Shown here: positions 33,444-41,921 of the stretch, piece by piece | Layout: each line of letters begins with the position of its first letter | Numbering within the stretch: position 1 is the first letter of the stretch | Assembly: GCF_001061665.1 (NCBI RefSeq) | Contig: NZ_JVSP01000002.1 | Span: 215,177-279,176 of the forward strand | Direction of reading: 5' to 3' | Source: Rothia mucilaginosa | GTDB taxonomy: Bacteria; Actinomycetota; Actinomycetes; Actinomycetales; Micrococcaceae | Length of the DNA stretch: 64,000 nucleotides | Program-made: the position numbers and the translations under genes | The notes under the pieces: generated by a model | The model's input: the letters and a program-made list of their open reading frames with translations, nothing else | Databases searched by the model: none | What the model was told of the DNA's origin: nothing

Positions 33444-36400
33444 ATGGAACAAGCATCACAGATTAAGGGCCCGGATGGCCCCCTTACCGATCAGCTGATT
33501 AAGTTCGGTAAGTTCTTCTCCCGCTGGGATGAGACTGAAGACGGCCGCGCCGTCTTCCGTGAAGGCGGCCGTGAAGGTGACGCCTTCTACCGCGACCGTT
33601 GGAGCCACGATAAGGAAGTTCGCTCTACCCACGGCGTGAACTGCACCGGCTCCTGCTCCTGGAAGGTGTATGTCAAGGATGGCATTATCACCTGGGAAGC
33701 ACAGGAAACCGACTACCCCACGGTTGGTCCCGACCGCCCCGAGTACGAGCCCCGCGGCTGCCCCCGCGGTGCGGCGTTCTCGTGGTACACCTACTCTCCC
33801 ACTCGCGTTAAGTACCCCTACGTTCGCGGTCTCCTGCTGGAGATGTACCGCGAAGCGAAGGCAATCCACAACGATCCCGTGGACGCCTTCCACTCCATCG
33901 TGTCCGACCCCGCCAAGCGTGCACGCTACGTTAACGCACGTGGTAAGGGTGGTCTGGTGCGCTCGACCTGGGCTGAGGCTCTTGAGCTGATGGCTGCTGC
34001 TCACGTGCACACCATCAAGTACTACGGTCCCGACCGTAACACCGGCTTCACCCCGATTCCGGCAATGTCCATGACCTCCTTCAGCGCGGGTGTTCGCTAC
34101 ATCCAGCTGACCGGTGGTGTCATGACCAGCTTCTACGACTGGTATGCCGACCTTCCCGTGGCTTCCCCGCAGGTCTTCGGCGACCAGACCGACGTTCCCG
34201 AGTCCGGCGACTGGTGGGACGCTGCATACCTCATCATGTGGGGCGCAAACGTTCCGCTGACCCGTACCCCGGATGCTCACTGGGTCTCCGAGGTCCGCTA
34301 CCGCGGTACCAAGGTTGTCGCCGTGAGCCCCGACTACGCCGACAACACCAAGTTCGCTGACGAGTGGCTGCCCGCACAGGCAGGTACCGACGCGGCACTG
34401 GCTATGGCAATGGGCCACGTCATCCTCAAGGAGAACTACGTTGACCAGCGTGTCGAGTTCTTCGAGGACTTCTCCCTGACCTACACCGACCTTCCCTTCC
34501 TGGTCACCCTGGAAACCCGCGAAGACGGCGTGAAGGTCCCCTCCAAGTTCCTGACCGCTGCAAAGCTTGCTGGCGAGGCTGAGCAAACTAACTCCGACTT
34601 CAAGCCTGTCATGATGGACCGCGAGACCGGTGAGGTCTTCGTTCCTAACGGCACCATGGGTCACCGCTACGCAGCCGAGGACCAGGGCAAGTGGAACCTG
34701 GACCTGCAGGGCCGCAAGCCGATTCTGTCGATCCGCGACCTGCCCCAGGGCGAGTCCGCTGCCGTCGAGATTAAGATGCCGACCTTCGACGACCCGAAGG
34801 GTCACGGCGACGTCATCACCCGTGGTGTGCCTGTTGCCTACGTTGAGGGCCACGAGGTCACCACCGTCTTCGACATCATGCTGGCACAGTACGGTGTTGG
34901 CCGTGAGGGCCTGCCCGGTACCTGGGCTAAGGACTACGACGACTGGAGCGTTCAGAACACCCCGGCATGGCAGGAGCCGATTACCTCCGTGCCCGCCGAG
35001 GCCGTTATCCGCATTGCCCGTGAGTTCGCTAAGAGCGCCCTGGATTCCGGCGGCCGTTCCATGGTGATTTTCGGTGCGGGTATCTGCCAGTGGTACCACG
35101 CTGACACCACATACCGCGCTATCCTCGCCCTGCTGAACCTGACCGGTTGCCAGGGTCGTAACGGCGGCGGTTGGGCTCACTACGTGGGCCAGGAGAAGGC
35201 ACGTCCGCTGACCGGTCTGACCAACATTGCAAACGCACTGGACTGGAGCCGTCCGCCGCGTCACATGATTGGTACCGGCTTCTGGTACATGCACACTGAC
35301 CAGTTCCGTCAGGACGCATACTCCACCGACTACCTGCAGTCCCCGCTGGCTAAGGGCGAGCTGCGCAACGTTCACACCGCTGACGTCGTGGCACGCTCCA
35401 CCCGCATGGGCTGGATGCCGTTCTACCCGCAGTTCCCCGAGAACTCGATGGACCTGGCTGACAAGGCAGAGCAGGCAGTGGCACGTGGCGAGGCATCCTC
35501 GAACGCAGACTACATTGCTCAGCGCCTGAACTCCGGTGACCTGGAGTTCTCCGTCGAGGACGTTGACAACCCCGTCAACTGGCCCCGTACCCTGACCCTG
35601 TGGCGTTCGAACCTCTTCGGTTCCTCTGCAAAGGGTGAGAGCTACTTCCTGAAGCACCTCGTCGGTAGCATGGACAACGTCCAGGGTGAAGACGCAGAGA
35701 CCCACCCGAAGGAAGTTAAGTGGGTTGACGAGGCTCCCCAGGGCAAGCTGGACCTGCTGGTCACCTCGGACTTCCGTATGACTACCACGACCCTGCTGTC
35801 TGACATCGTTCTGCCGACTGCTACCTGGTACGAGAAGCACGATATCTCCTCGACCGATATGCACCCGTTCCTGCACGCGTTCTCCCCGGCAATTGACCCG
35901 CCGTGGGAGGCAAAGACCGACCACGAGACCTTCAAGGCTCTGGCATACGAGTTCTCTCGCCTGGCTAAGAAGCACCTCGGCGTCCGCAAGGACATCGTTT
36001 CGGTCCCGCTGCTGCACGACACCCCCGGCCAGATTGCTCAGCCTGGCGGTCACGCACCCGACTGGAAGAACACCCCCGGTATGGTGGGCGTGCCCGGCAA
36101 GAACATGCCGAACTTCGTCACTGTCGAGCGTGACTACGGCGCACTGTATGACATGTACACCACCGTTGGCCCGCTGTTCGACAAGCTCGGTGCCACCACT
36201 AAGTTCATCACTTACGATCTGAAGGACGAAGTCGCGAAGATGGCTAAGGAATTCGGCGTGATGGACTCCGGTAAGGGCGCAGGCCGTCCGGCACTGGATA
36301 CCGACGTGAAGATTTCTGAAGCAATCCTCATGATTTCCGGTACCGCTAACGGCGCGGTCGCTGTCAAGGGCTTCAAGGAGCTCGAGAAGCAGACCGGTCT

Positions 36401-37163
36401 GCACCTGATGGACCTGGCAGAAGGTAACGAGGAACGTCGTATCACCTTCCCCATGACCCAGGCCGCACCGCAGCCCGTGATGACTTCCCCCGAGTGGTCC
36501 GGTTCGGAGACCGGCGGTCGCCGCTACGCTCCGTTCACTGTCAACATCGAGAAGAAGAAGCCGTTCCACACTCTGACCGGCCGTATGCACTTCTTCCTCG
36601 ACCACGACTGGATGCACGAAATGGGCGAGGCCCTGCCGATTTACCGTCCGCCGCTGGACATGACCGGTCTGTACAACGAGCCCGAGCTCGGCACGACCGA
36701 TGGTGTTTCGGTTGCTGTTCGCTACCTGACCCCGCACAACAAGTGGGCTATCCACTCGCAGTACTTCGACAACCAGTACATGCTGAGCATGTTCCGTGGT
36801 GGTCCGGTCGCTTGGATGAGCCCTCAGGACGCCGAGAAGATTGGCGTCAAGGACGGCGAATGGGTTGAGTGCGTGAACACCAACGGTGTCTTCGTGGGTC
36901 GTGCGGTTGTCTCGCACCGTATCCCCGAGGGTATCTCTTTCGTTTACCACGCTCAGGAGCGTATGGTCAGCCCGAAGTCTGAAATCACCGGCAAGCGCGG
37001 TGGTATTCACAACTCGGTGACCCGTATTCTGCTGAAGCCCACCCACATGATTGGTGGCTACGCTCACCTGGCGTTCGCCTTCAACTATCTTGGACCGACC
37101 GGTAACCAGCGAGACATCGTCTCGTACATCCGTCGCCGTAAGTCCCAGGAGGTAACTTTCTAA
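33444..37163 (+). CDS. narG: respiratory nitrate reductase alpha subunit
   Basis: A 1239-aa catalytic subunit that reduces nitrate to nitrite using Mo-bisMGD. The N-terminal Fe-S cluster region (FS0) has STHGVNCTGSCSWKVYVKDG and RGCPRGAAFSW, the His/Cys pattern of NarG. It has the full Mo-bisMGD folds and C-terminal FLDHDWMHEMGEALPIYRPP. It acts on the cytoplasmic side of the membrane in a complex with NarH and NarI. Start at ATG 33444 follows a -10 spacing of 7 nt. It overlaps narH by 1 nt (TAATG). Confidence 0.97.
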   Translation: MEQASQIKGPDGPLTDQLIKFGKFFSRWDETEDGRAVFREGGREGDAFYRDRWSHDKEVRSTHGVNCTGSCSWKVYVKDGIITWEAQETDYPTVGPDRPEYEPRGCPRGAAFSWYTYSPTRVKYPYVRGLLLEMYREAKAIHNDPVDAFHSIVSDPAKRARYVNARGKGGLVRSTWAEALELMAAAHVHTIKYYGPDRNTGFTPIPAMSMTSFSAGVRYIQLTGGVMTSFYDWYADLPVASPQVFGDQTDVPESGDWWDAAYLIMWGANVPLTRTPDAHWVSEVRYRGTKVVAVSPDYADNTKFADEWLPAQAGTDAALAMAMGHVILKENYVDQRVEFFEDFSLTYTDLPFLVTLETREDGVKVPSKFLTAAKLAGEAEQTNSDFKPVMMDRETGEVFVPNGTMGHRYAAEDQGKWNLDLQGRKPILSIRDLPQGESAAVEIKMPTFDDPKGHGDVITRGVPVAYVEGHEVTTVFDIMLAQYGVGREGLPGTWAKDYDDWSVQNTPAWQEPITSVPAEAVIRIAREFAKSALDSGGRSMVIFGAGICQWYHADTTYRAILALLNLTGCQGRNGGGWAHYVGQEKARPLTGLTNIANALDWSRPPRHMIGTGFWYMHTDQFRQDAYSTDYLQSPLAKGELRNVHTADVVARSTRMGWMPFYPQFPENSMDLADKAEQAVARGEASSNADYIAQRLNSGDLEFSVEDVDNPVNWPRTLTLWRSNLFGSSAKGESYFLKHLVGSMDNVQGEDAETHPKEVKWVDEAPQGKLDLLVTSDFRMTTTTLLSDIVLPTATWYEKHDISSTDMHPFLHAFSPAIDPPWEAKTDHETFKALAYEFSRLAKKHLGVRKDIVSVPLLHDTPGQIAQPGGHAPDWKNTPGMVGVPGKNMPNFVTVERDYGALYDMYTTVGPLFDKLGATTKFITYDLKDEVAKMAKEFGVMDSGKGAGRPALDTDVKISEAILMISGTANGAVAVKGFKELEKQTGLHLMDLAEGNEERRITFPMTQAAPQPVMTSPEWSGSETGGRRYAPFTVNIEKKKPFHTLTGRMHFFLDHDWMHEMGEALPIYRPPLDMTGLYNEPELGTTDGVSVAVRYLTPHNKWAIHSQYFDNQYMLSMFRGGPVAWMSPQDAEKIGVKDGEWVECVNTNGVFVGRAVVSHRIPEGISFVYHAQERMVSPKSEITGKRGGIHNSVTRILLKPTHMIGGYAHLAFAFNYLGPTGNQRDIVSYIRRRKSQEVTF

Positions 37164-38776
37164 TGCGCGTTATGGCACAAGTTGCTATGGTGATGGCACT
37201 CGATAAGTGCATCGGTTGCCACACCTGCTCCGTGACCTGTAAGCAGGCATGGACGAACCGAGCCGGTACCGAGTACGTCTGGTTCAACAATGTGGAGACT
37301 CGCCCCGGTCAGGGTTACCCCCGCCGTTACGAGGACCAGGAAAAGTGGAAGGGCGGCTGGGTGCTGAACAAGCGCGGTCGTCTGGAGCTCAAGAGCGGTA
37401 ACCGCTTCCAGAAGCTCTTCTCGATCTTCGCTTCCCCGATTCAGCCCGAGCTCAGCGACTACTACGAGCCCTGGACTTACGATTACCAGAACCTGACCAC
37501 CGCGCCCCTCGGTGATGACTTCCCGGCAGCAAAGCCGGTCTCCCTCATCACCGGCGAGGACACCAAGATCGAGTGGGGTATGAACTGGGACGACAACCTG
37601 GCGGGTGCAACCGAGTATGGTCACCTGGATCCGCTGGTTGAGAAGGTCCGCAAGAAGGCTGAGGACAAGATTAAGTTCGAGTTCGAGCAGACCTTCATGT
37701 TCTACCTGCCCCGTATTTGTGAGCACTGCCTGAACCCCTCCTGCATGGCTTCCTGCCCCTCCGGCGCTATCTACAAGCGCGCCGAGGACGGCATCGTGCT
37801 GGTGGACCAGGACCGTTGCCGTGGTTGGCGTCAGTGCATCACCGGTTGCCCCTACAAGAAGGTGTACTTCAACCACAAGACGGGTAAGGCTGAGAAGTGT
37901 ACCTTCTGCTACCCCCGTATTGAGGCCGGTATTCCGACCGTGTGTGCTGAGACCTGCGTGGGTCGTATGCGCTACATCGGTGTCTTCCTGTACGACGCAG
38001 ACCGCGTGACCGAGGCTGCTTCGGTTCCGGACGAGAAGGATCTCTACGAGGCTCAGCTGTCGCTGATGCTTGATCCTTACGACCCGGCCGTGATTGAGCA
38101 GGCACGTAAGAACGACATCCCCGATTCGTGGATTACTGCGGCTCAGAAGTCTCCCGTGTACAAGCTGGCCAAGGAGTGGAAGGTGGCTCTGCCCCTGCAC
38201 CCCGAGTACCGCACCATGCCGATGGTTTGGTACGTGCCGCCGCTGTCCCCGATTGTCGACCTGCTCAAGGAGCAGGGCCACGACGCTGAGAACAGCAACA
38301 ACCTCTTCGGTGCTATTGAGGCTCTGCGTATTCCGGTGGAATACCTGGCCGAGCTGTTCACCGCAGGTGATACCGAGGTCGTGACGAACGTTCTGCGTCG
38401 CCTGGCTGCGATGCGTTCGTACATGCGTGACATCAACCTCGGTGGCGAAGGCAACGAGGAGATCGCTCAGGCGGTTGGCATGACCGGTCAGCAGATCTAC
38501 GAAATGTACCGTCTGATGGCTATCGCAAAGTACAACGAGCGTTACGTCATTCCGAAGGCTCACATGGAAGACGCCCACAACCTCGAGGAAATGGGTTGCT
38601 CCCTGAGCGTGGATGGCGGACCCGGCATGTACGGCGATGCGTTCAACGATATGGAGGGTCGCCCGACCCCCGTGTCCACCGGTGTCTACGAGGCTAACAA
38701 CAAGGTCAGCTTGTTCAGCTGGGACGGTTCTTCCCGCCCCGACGGCCTCTTCCCGAATACCACCGGAAAGAAGTAA
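37163..38776 (+). CDS. narH: respiratory nitrate reductase beta subunit
   Basis: A 537-aa electron-transfer subunit with four Fe-S clusters. The N-terminal CIGCHTCSVTCKQAW, then CEHCLNPSCMASCPSGAIYKR, CRGWRQCITGCPYKKVYFN, and CTFCYPRIEAGIPTVCAETCVGR are its ferredoxin-type motifs; the Trp in CRGWRQC marks the [3Fe-4S] cluster. It relays electrons from NarI to NarG. AGGAGG lies before the ATG, which is fused to the narG stop. Confidence 0.98.
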   Translation: MRVMAQVAMVMALDKCIGCHTCSVTCKQAWTNRAGTEYVWFNNVETRPGQGYPRRYEDQEKWKGGWVLNKRGRLELKSGNRFQKLFSIFASPIQPELSDYYEPWTYDYQNLTTAPLGDDFPAAKPVSLITGEDTKIEWGMNWDDNLAGATEYGHLDPLVEKVRKKAEDKIKFEFEQTFMFYLPRICEHCLNPSCMASCPSGAIYKRAEDGIVLVDQDRCRGWRQCITGCPYKKVYFNHKTGKAEKCTFCYPRIEAGIPTVCAETCVGRMRYIGVFLYDADRVTEAASVPDEKDLYEAQLSLMLDPYDPAVIEQARKNDIPDSWITAAQKSPVYKLAKEWKVALPLHPEYRTMPMVWYVPPLSPIVDLLKEQGHDAENSNNLFGAIEALRIPVEYLAELFTAGDTEVVTNVLRRLAAMRSYMRDINLGGEGNEEIAQAVGMTGQQIYEMYRLMAIAKYNERYVIPKAHMEDAHNLEEMGCSLSVDGGPGMYGDAFNDMEGRPTPVSTGVYEANNKVSLFSWDGSSRPDGLFPNTTGKK

Positions 38777-38779
38777 TAA

Positions 38780-39520
38780 GTGGCTGGATTCTTTTCCAAG
38801 CTCATGGGCAAGGCCGGTTCCGAGGCTCAGGCCTCGGAACCGGCTCAGCCGGCGAATCCGTTCGATATCGACTACGGACCCGGCGAAGACAAGGACTCGG
38901 TGATTTACCAGGTCAGCGCTATGCTCCTGGGCTATCCCGATGAGCAGATGCTGGAGGTTCTCCCCGAGCTGGTCGCCATCACCGCAGCTACTGAGGATGA
39001 GTCCTTCATCGCAGCTGTTGATGCGATGCAGAAGTGGCTTACCTCCAAGGATCTGGAGGACGTGCAGTCTGAGTACGTGCAGGAATACGATCTTTCGCGT
39101 CGTCACTCCCTGCACCTGTCGTACTGGACTGATGGTGATACTCGCCGTCGCGGTGAGACCCTTCTGCGTTTCAAGCAGATGTACCGCGACTCCGGCATGC
39201 TGACCGTTTTGAACGGTGAGCTTCCGGATTACCTGCCGCTGGTGCTCGAGTTCTGCGCGCTGGTTGATCGCCGTAAGGGTCGCTCGGCTCTGCAGGCGTA
39301 CCGTCCTTCCCTTGAGCTTCTCCGCCTTGCAATGAAGGACGGAAGCTTGCCCCACTACGGGTTGTTGCAGAGCATCTGCGCAACTCTTCCCGGCGTCTCT
39401 CCCGAGACCCAGGAAGAGGTCCAGCGGATGGCCGGCTACGGCCCGCCCGTCGAGACTGTTGGCCTGAATGGTTACGCTGATCATCAGCTACTCCAGCAGG
39501 CTCAGGCTCGTTCTAACTAG
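38780..39520 (+). CDS. narJ: nitrate reductase assembly chaperone
   Basis: A 246-aa NarJ/TorD-type chaperone needed for Mo-cofactor insertion into NarGH; it is not part of the mature enzyme. ISYQVSAMLLGYPDEQ-like N-terminal helix, DLSRRHSLHLSYWTDGDTRRRGETLLRFK and DYLPLVLEFCALV are family features. Start GTG lies 3 nt after the narH stop. An Ala/Gln/Glu-rich N-terminus of about 35 residues precedes the core. Confidence 0.95.
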   Translation: MAGFFSKLMGKAGSEAQASEPAQPANPFDIDYGPGEDKDSVIYQVSAMLLGYPDEQMLEVLPELVAITAATEDESFIAAVDAMQKWLTSKDLEDVQSEYVQEYDLSRRHSLHLSYWTDGDTRRRGETLLRFKQMYRDSGMLTVLNGELPDYLPLVLEFCALVDRRKGRSALQAYRPSLELLRLAMKDGSLPHYGLLQSICATLPGVSPETQEEVQRMAGYGPPVETVGLNGYADHQLLQQAQARSN

Positions 39521-39543
39521 TTTTATCCCTGAGGAGACAACAC

Positions 39544-40377
39544 GTGTACGTACTTGCTTCTGAGAGCGCAGAACACGCTGCACACGCTGTAGCCGATCCG
39601 GGCGTCGTAGACATCCTGCTGTGGGGCGTTCTGCCCTATGTTGCACTGGTCGTTCTGATTGGCGGCACCATTTGGCGTTACCGTACCGACCAGTATGGCT
39701 GGACGACCCGCTCGTCGCAGATTTACGAAGGCAAGTGGCTTCGCATCGGTTCGCCGCTGTTCCACTACGGCCTGGCCGCCGTCTTTATGGGCCACGTTGG
39801 TGGTCTGGTGGTCCCCAAGTTCCTGACTGACCTCGTCGTTTCGGATGAGACTTACCACATTGTGGCGCTGGTTGCAGGTTCTGCAGCGGCTGTTGCCACC
39901 ATCGTTGGTATGTTTATTCTGCTGGGTCGCCGCGCCACGAACTCTGAGGTTCGTGCGGCTACCACTCGTAACGATGTTTTCATGTACATCGTCCTGGTTC
40001 TGGTGATTCTCGCCGGTACCGCGGCTACCCTGATCTCGGCAGTGAACCCGTCGGGCGGTCTGCCCCCGGTCAATGGCCACGAAGTTCACTTCAACTACCG
40101 TGAGACCATTGCCGTATGGTTCCGTTCGCTGTTCTACTTCCACCCCGAGGTGGCCCTGATGGTGAACATCCCCGTGGCTTTCAAGATTCACATCGTCGTA
40201 GCTATGGTTCTGTTCATTATTTGGCCCTTCACCCGCCTGGTGCACGCACTGACCGTGCCGCTGCACTACGTCTTCCGCCCCTACACCGTGTACCGCACCC
40301 GTGGCGGTCAGCGTGTGGGTGCGCGTCGAGGCTGGGACCCGGTGGGTACTCTCCCGCGTGAGCGTGCCGACCGCTAA
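39544..40377 (+). CDS. narI: respiratory nitrate reductase gamma subunit
   Basis: A 277-aa membrane cytochrome b that takes electrons from menaquinol. Five transmembrane helices are visible, and His residues in LFHYGLAAVFMGHVGGL and in FKIHIVVAMVLFIIWPFTRLVHAL are the expected heme ligands. GAGGAGA lies before the GTG start. An N-terminal extension precedes the first helix. Confidence 0.96.
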   Translation: MYVLASESAEHAAHAVADPGVVDILLWGVLPYVALVVLIGGTIWRYRTDQYGWTTRSSQIYEGKWLRIGSPLFHYGLAAVFMGHVGGLVVPKFLTDLVVSDETYHIVALVAGSAAAVATIVGMFILLGRRATNSEVRAATTRNDVFMYIVLVLVILAGTAATLISAVNPSGGLPPVNGHEVHFNYRETIAVWFRSLFYFHPEVALMVNIPVAFKIHIVVAMVLFIIWPFTRLVHALTVPLHYVFRPYTVYRTRGGQRVGARRGWDPVGTLPRERADR

Positions 40378-40407
40378 TACACATATCCATATTGCAAAAG
40401 AGGAAAT

Positions 40408-41637
40408 ATGAGCACCCCTGCTGCACCGAGCTACGACCTAAAGAAGGGTCAGCTTTTTAACGTTCTGCTGGCAACGTTCATCTCGACCATCGGCTTCTGG
40501 GCCTGGACTATTGTTGGTCCGCTGGCCAAGCTGTACGCCAAGCAGATGCACCTGGACGCTGGTATGACCAGTGTTCTGGTGGCTATGCCGATTTTTATCG
40601 GCGCTATCGGCCGTATTCCCGTCGGTGGTCTGACTGACCGCTACGGTGGTCGTATTATGTTCACCGCTGTTCTGGCGATTAGCGCACCCCTGGTCTTCCT
40701 GGTTGGTGTTGCTGGTCAGATGAACTCGCTACCCATGCTGCTGATTGTCTCCTTCTTCCTGGGTATTGCGGGTACCGTGTTCGCTGTGGGTATTCCCTTC
40801 AGCTCGGCATGGTATGACGCTTCCAAGAAGGGTTTTGCGACCGGTGTGTTCGGTGCAGGCATGGTGGGTACCGCGGTTTCCGCATTCGCTACCCCCCGCC
40901 TGGTGCAGGGTATCGGTTACTTCCCGACTCACATTCTGATTGCTGTGATTTGTGCAGTAACCGCCGTGATTTCTTTCGTGTTCCTGAAGGATTCCCCGGC
41001 AACCATTGGCCGTGAGGTCACCCCGCTGATGCCGAAGATTATTCGCGCATTCAAGGTGAAGACCACTTGGCAGCTCTGCTTCCTCTACGCAGTTGTGTTC
41101 GGTGCGTTCGTGGCATTCTCGAACTACCTGCCCACTTACCTGAGCAACATCTACCACTTCGACGCTAACGACGCTGGTATGCGTGCGGCTGGCTTTGCGG
41201 TTGCTGCTGTGATTGCTCGTCCCTTCGGTGGTGTGCTGGCTGATAAGTTCGGTCCGAAGATTATCACCCTCATCTCCCTGGGTGGTGTGGTGATCCTGGC
41301 AGTTATTACCGCGTTCCAGCCTGATGCTGAGCACGTGTACGGTGCTGTTTTCATCCTGATGGCTGCTCTTCTGGGTCTGGGCCACGGCTCGGTCTTCGGC
41401 TGGGTGGCTCGTGCGGCTGATCCGAAGAACGTTGGTGCGGTGTCCGGTGTGGTTGCTGCTGCTGGCGCTCTGGGTGGTTTCTTCCCGCCGCTGGTGATGG
41501 GTGCAACCTACAACCAGGCTGAGAACAACTACTTCATCGGTCTGATGCTGCTGGCCGTGACCGCGTTCCTCGCCTTTCTGTCGGCATTCCTCGTGCCGCA
41601 CGGTGGCAAGCCTGACCACGCTAAGCACGCTAAGTAG
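40408..41637 (+). CDS. narK: nitrate/nitrite MFS transporter
   Basis: A 409-aa major facilitator with 12 hydrophobic segments. The cytoplasmic loop motif GGLTDRYGGRIMF (about residue 72) and the nitrate signature GLGHGSVFGWVARAADPKNVGAVSGVVAAAGALGGFFPP (about 325) identify a NarK-type protein. It exports nitrite and/or imports nitrate. AGAGGAAAT precedes the ATG. It is the last gene of nar and is followed by a terminator. Confidence 0.94.
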   Translation: MSTPAAPSYDLKKGQLFNVLLATFISTIGFWAWTIVGPLAKLYAKQMHLDAGMTSVLVAMPIFIGAIGRIPVGGLTDRYGGRIMFTAVLAISAPLVFLVGVAGQMNSLPMLLIVSFFLGIAGTVFAVGIPFSSAWYDASKKGFATGVFGAGMVGTAVSAFATPRLVQGIGYFPTHILIAVICAVTAVISFVFLKDSPATIGREVTPLMPKIIRAFKVKTTWQLCFLYAVVFGAFVAFSNYLPTYLSNIYHFDANDAGMRAAGFAVAAVIARPFGGVLADKFGPKIITLISLGGVVILAVITAFQPDAEHVYGAVFILMAALLGLGHGSVFGWVARAADPKNVGAVSGVVAAAGALGGFFPPLVMGATYNQAENNYFIGLMLLAVTAFLAFLSAFLVPHGGKPDHAKHAK

Positions 41638-41688
41638 GTTCTTCTAGTACATCCTTCTGCAGGGTGTATATGAAGTTTGCTTTGACTG

Positions 41689-41735
41689 AGTCCGGCTCGT
41701 TTTCTCTTCGGAGGGAACGAGCCGGACTTTGTGCT
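41689..41735 (+). terminator. terminator of the nar operon
   Basis: AGTCCGGCTCGTT and AACGAGCCGGACT pair around a 14-nt loop, followed by T-rich sequence. Confidence 0.9.
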
Positions 41736-41921
41736 TTTCTACTGTTTTTCGTCTAACAGGGGTAAGCTTTGTCGGGGCAGAAGAGTCTGATGTTTGGGCA
41801 TGTCAAATGTTGGTAAAGCTAGCGAAACTTTGCGGAGATGTGGGACACTTAAAGCGTTCGACTCGTCGCAATAGCGCGACGTGACCCCTCTACGGTTTGC
41901 GCCGACCAATAGGAGAATCCT

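Noticed and set aside
33456-37067. 1203-codon minus-strand frame opposite narG
   Set aside because: Antisense of a clear NarG gene; its length results from codon bias in a high-GC genome.
41740-41921. Glycine riboswitch before gcvP
   Set aside because: I looked for the characteristic glycine-aptamer core and saw none.
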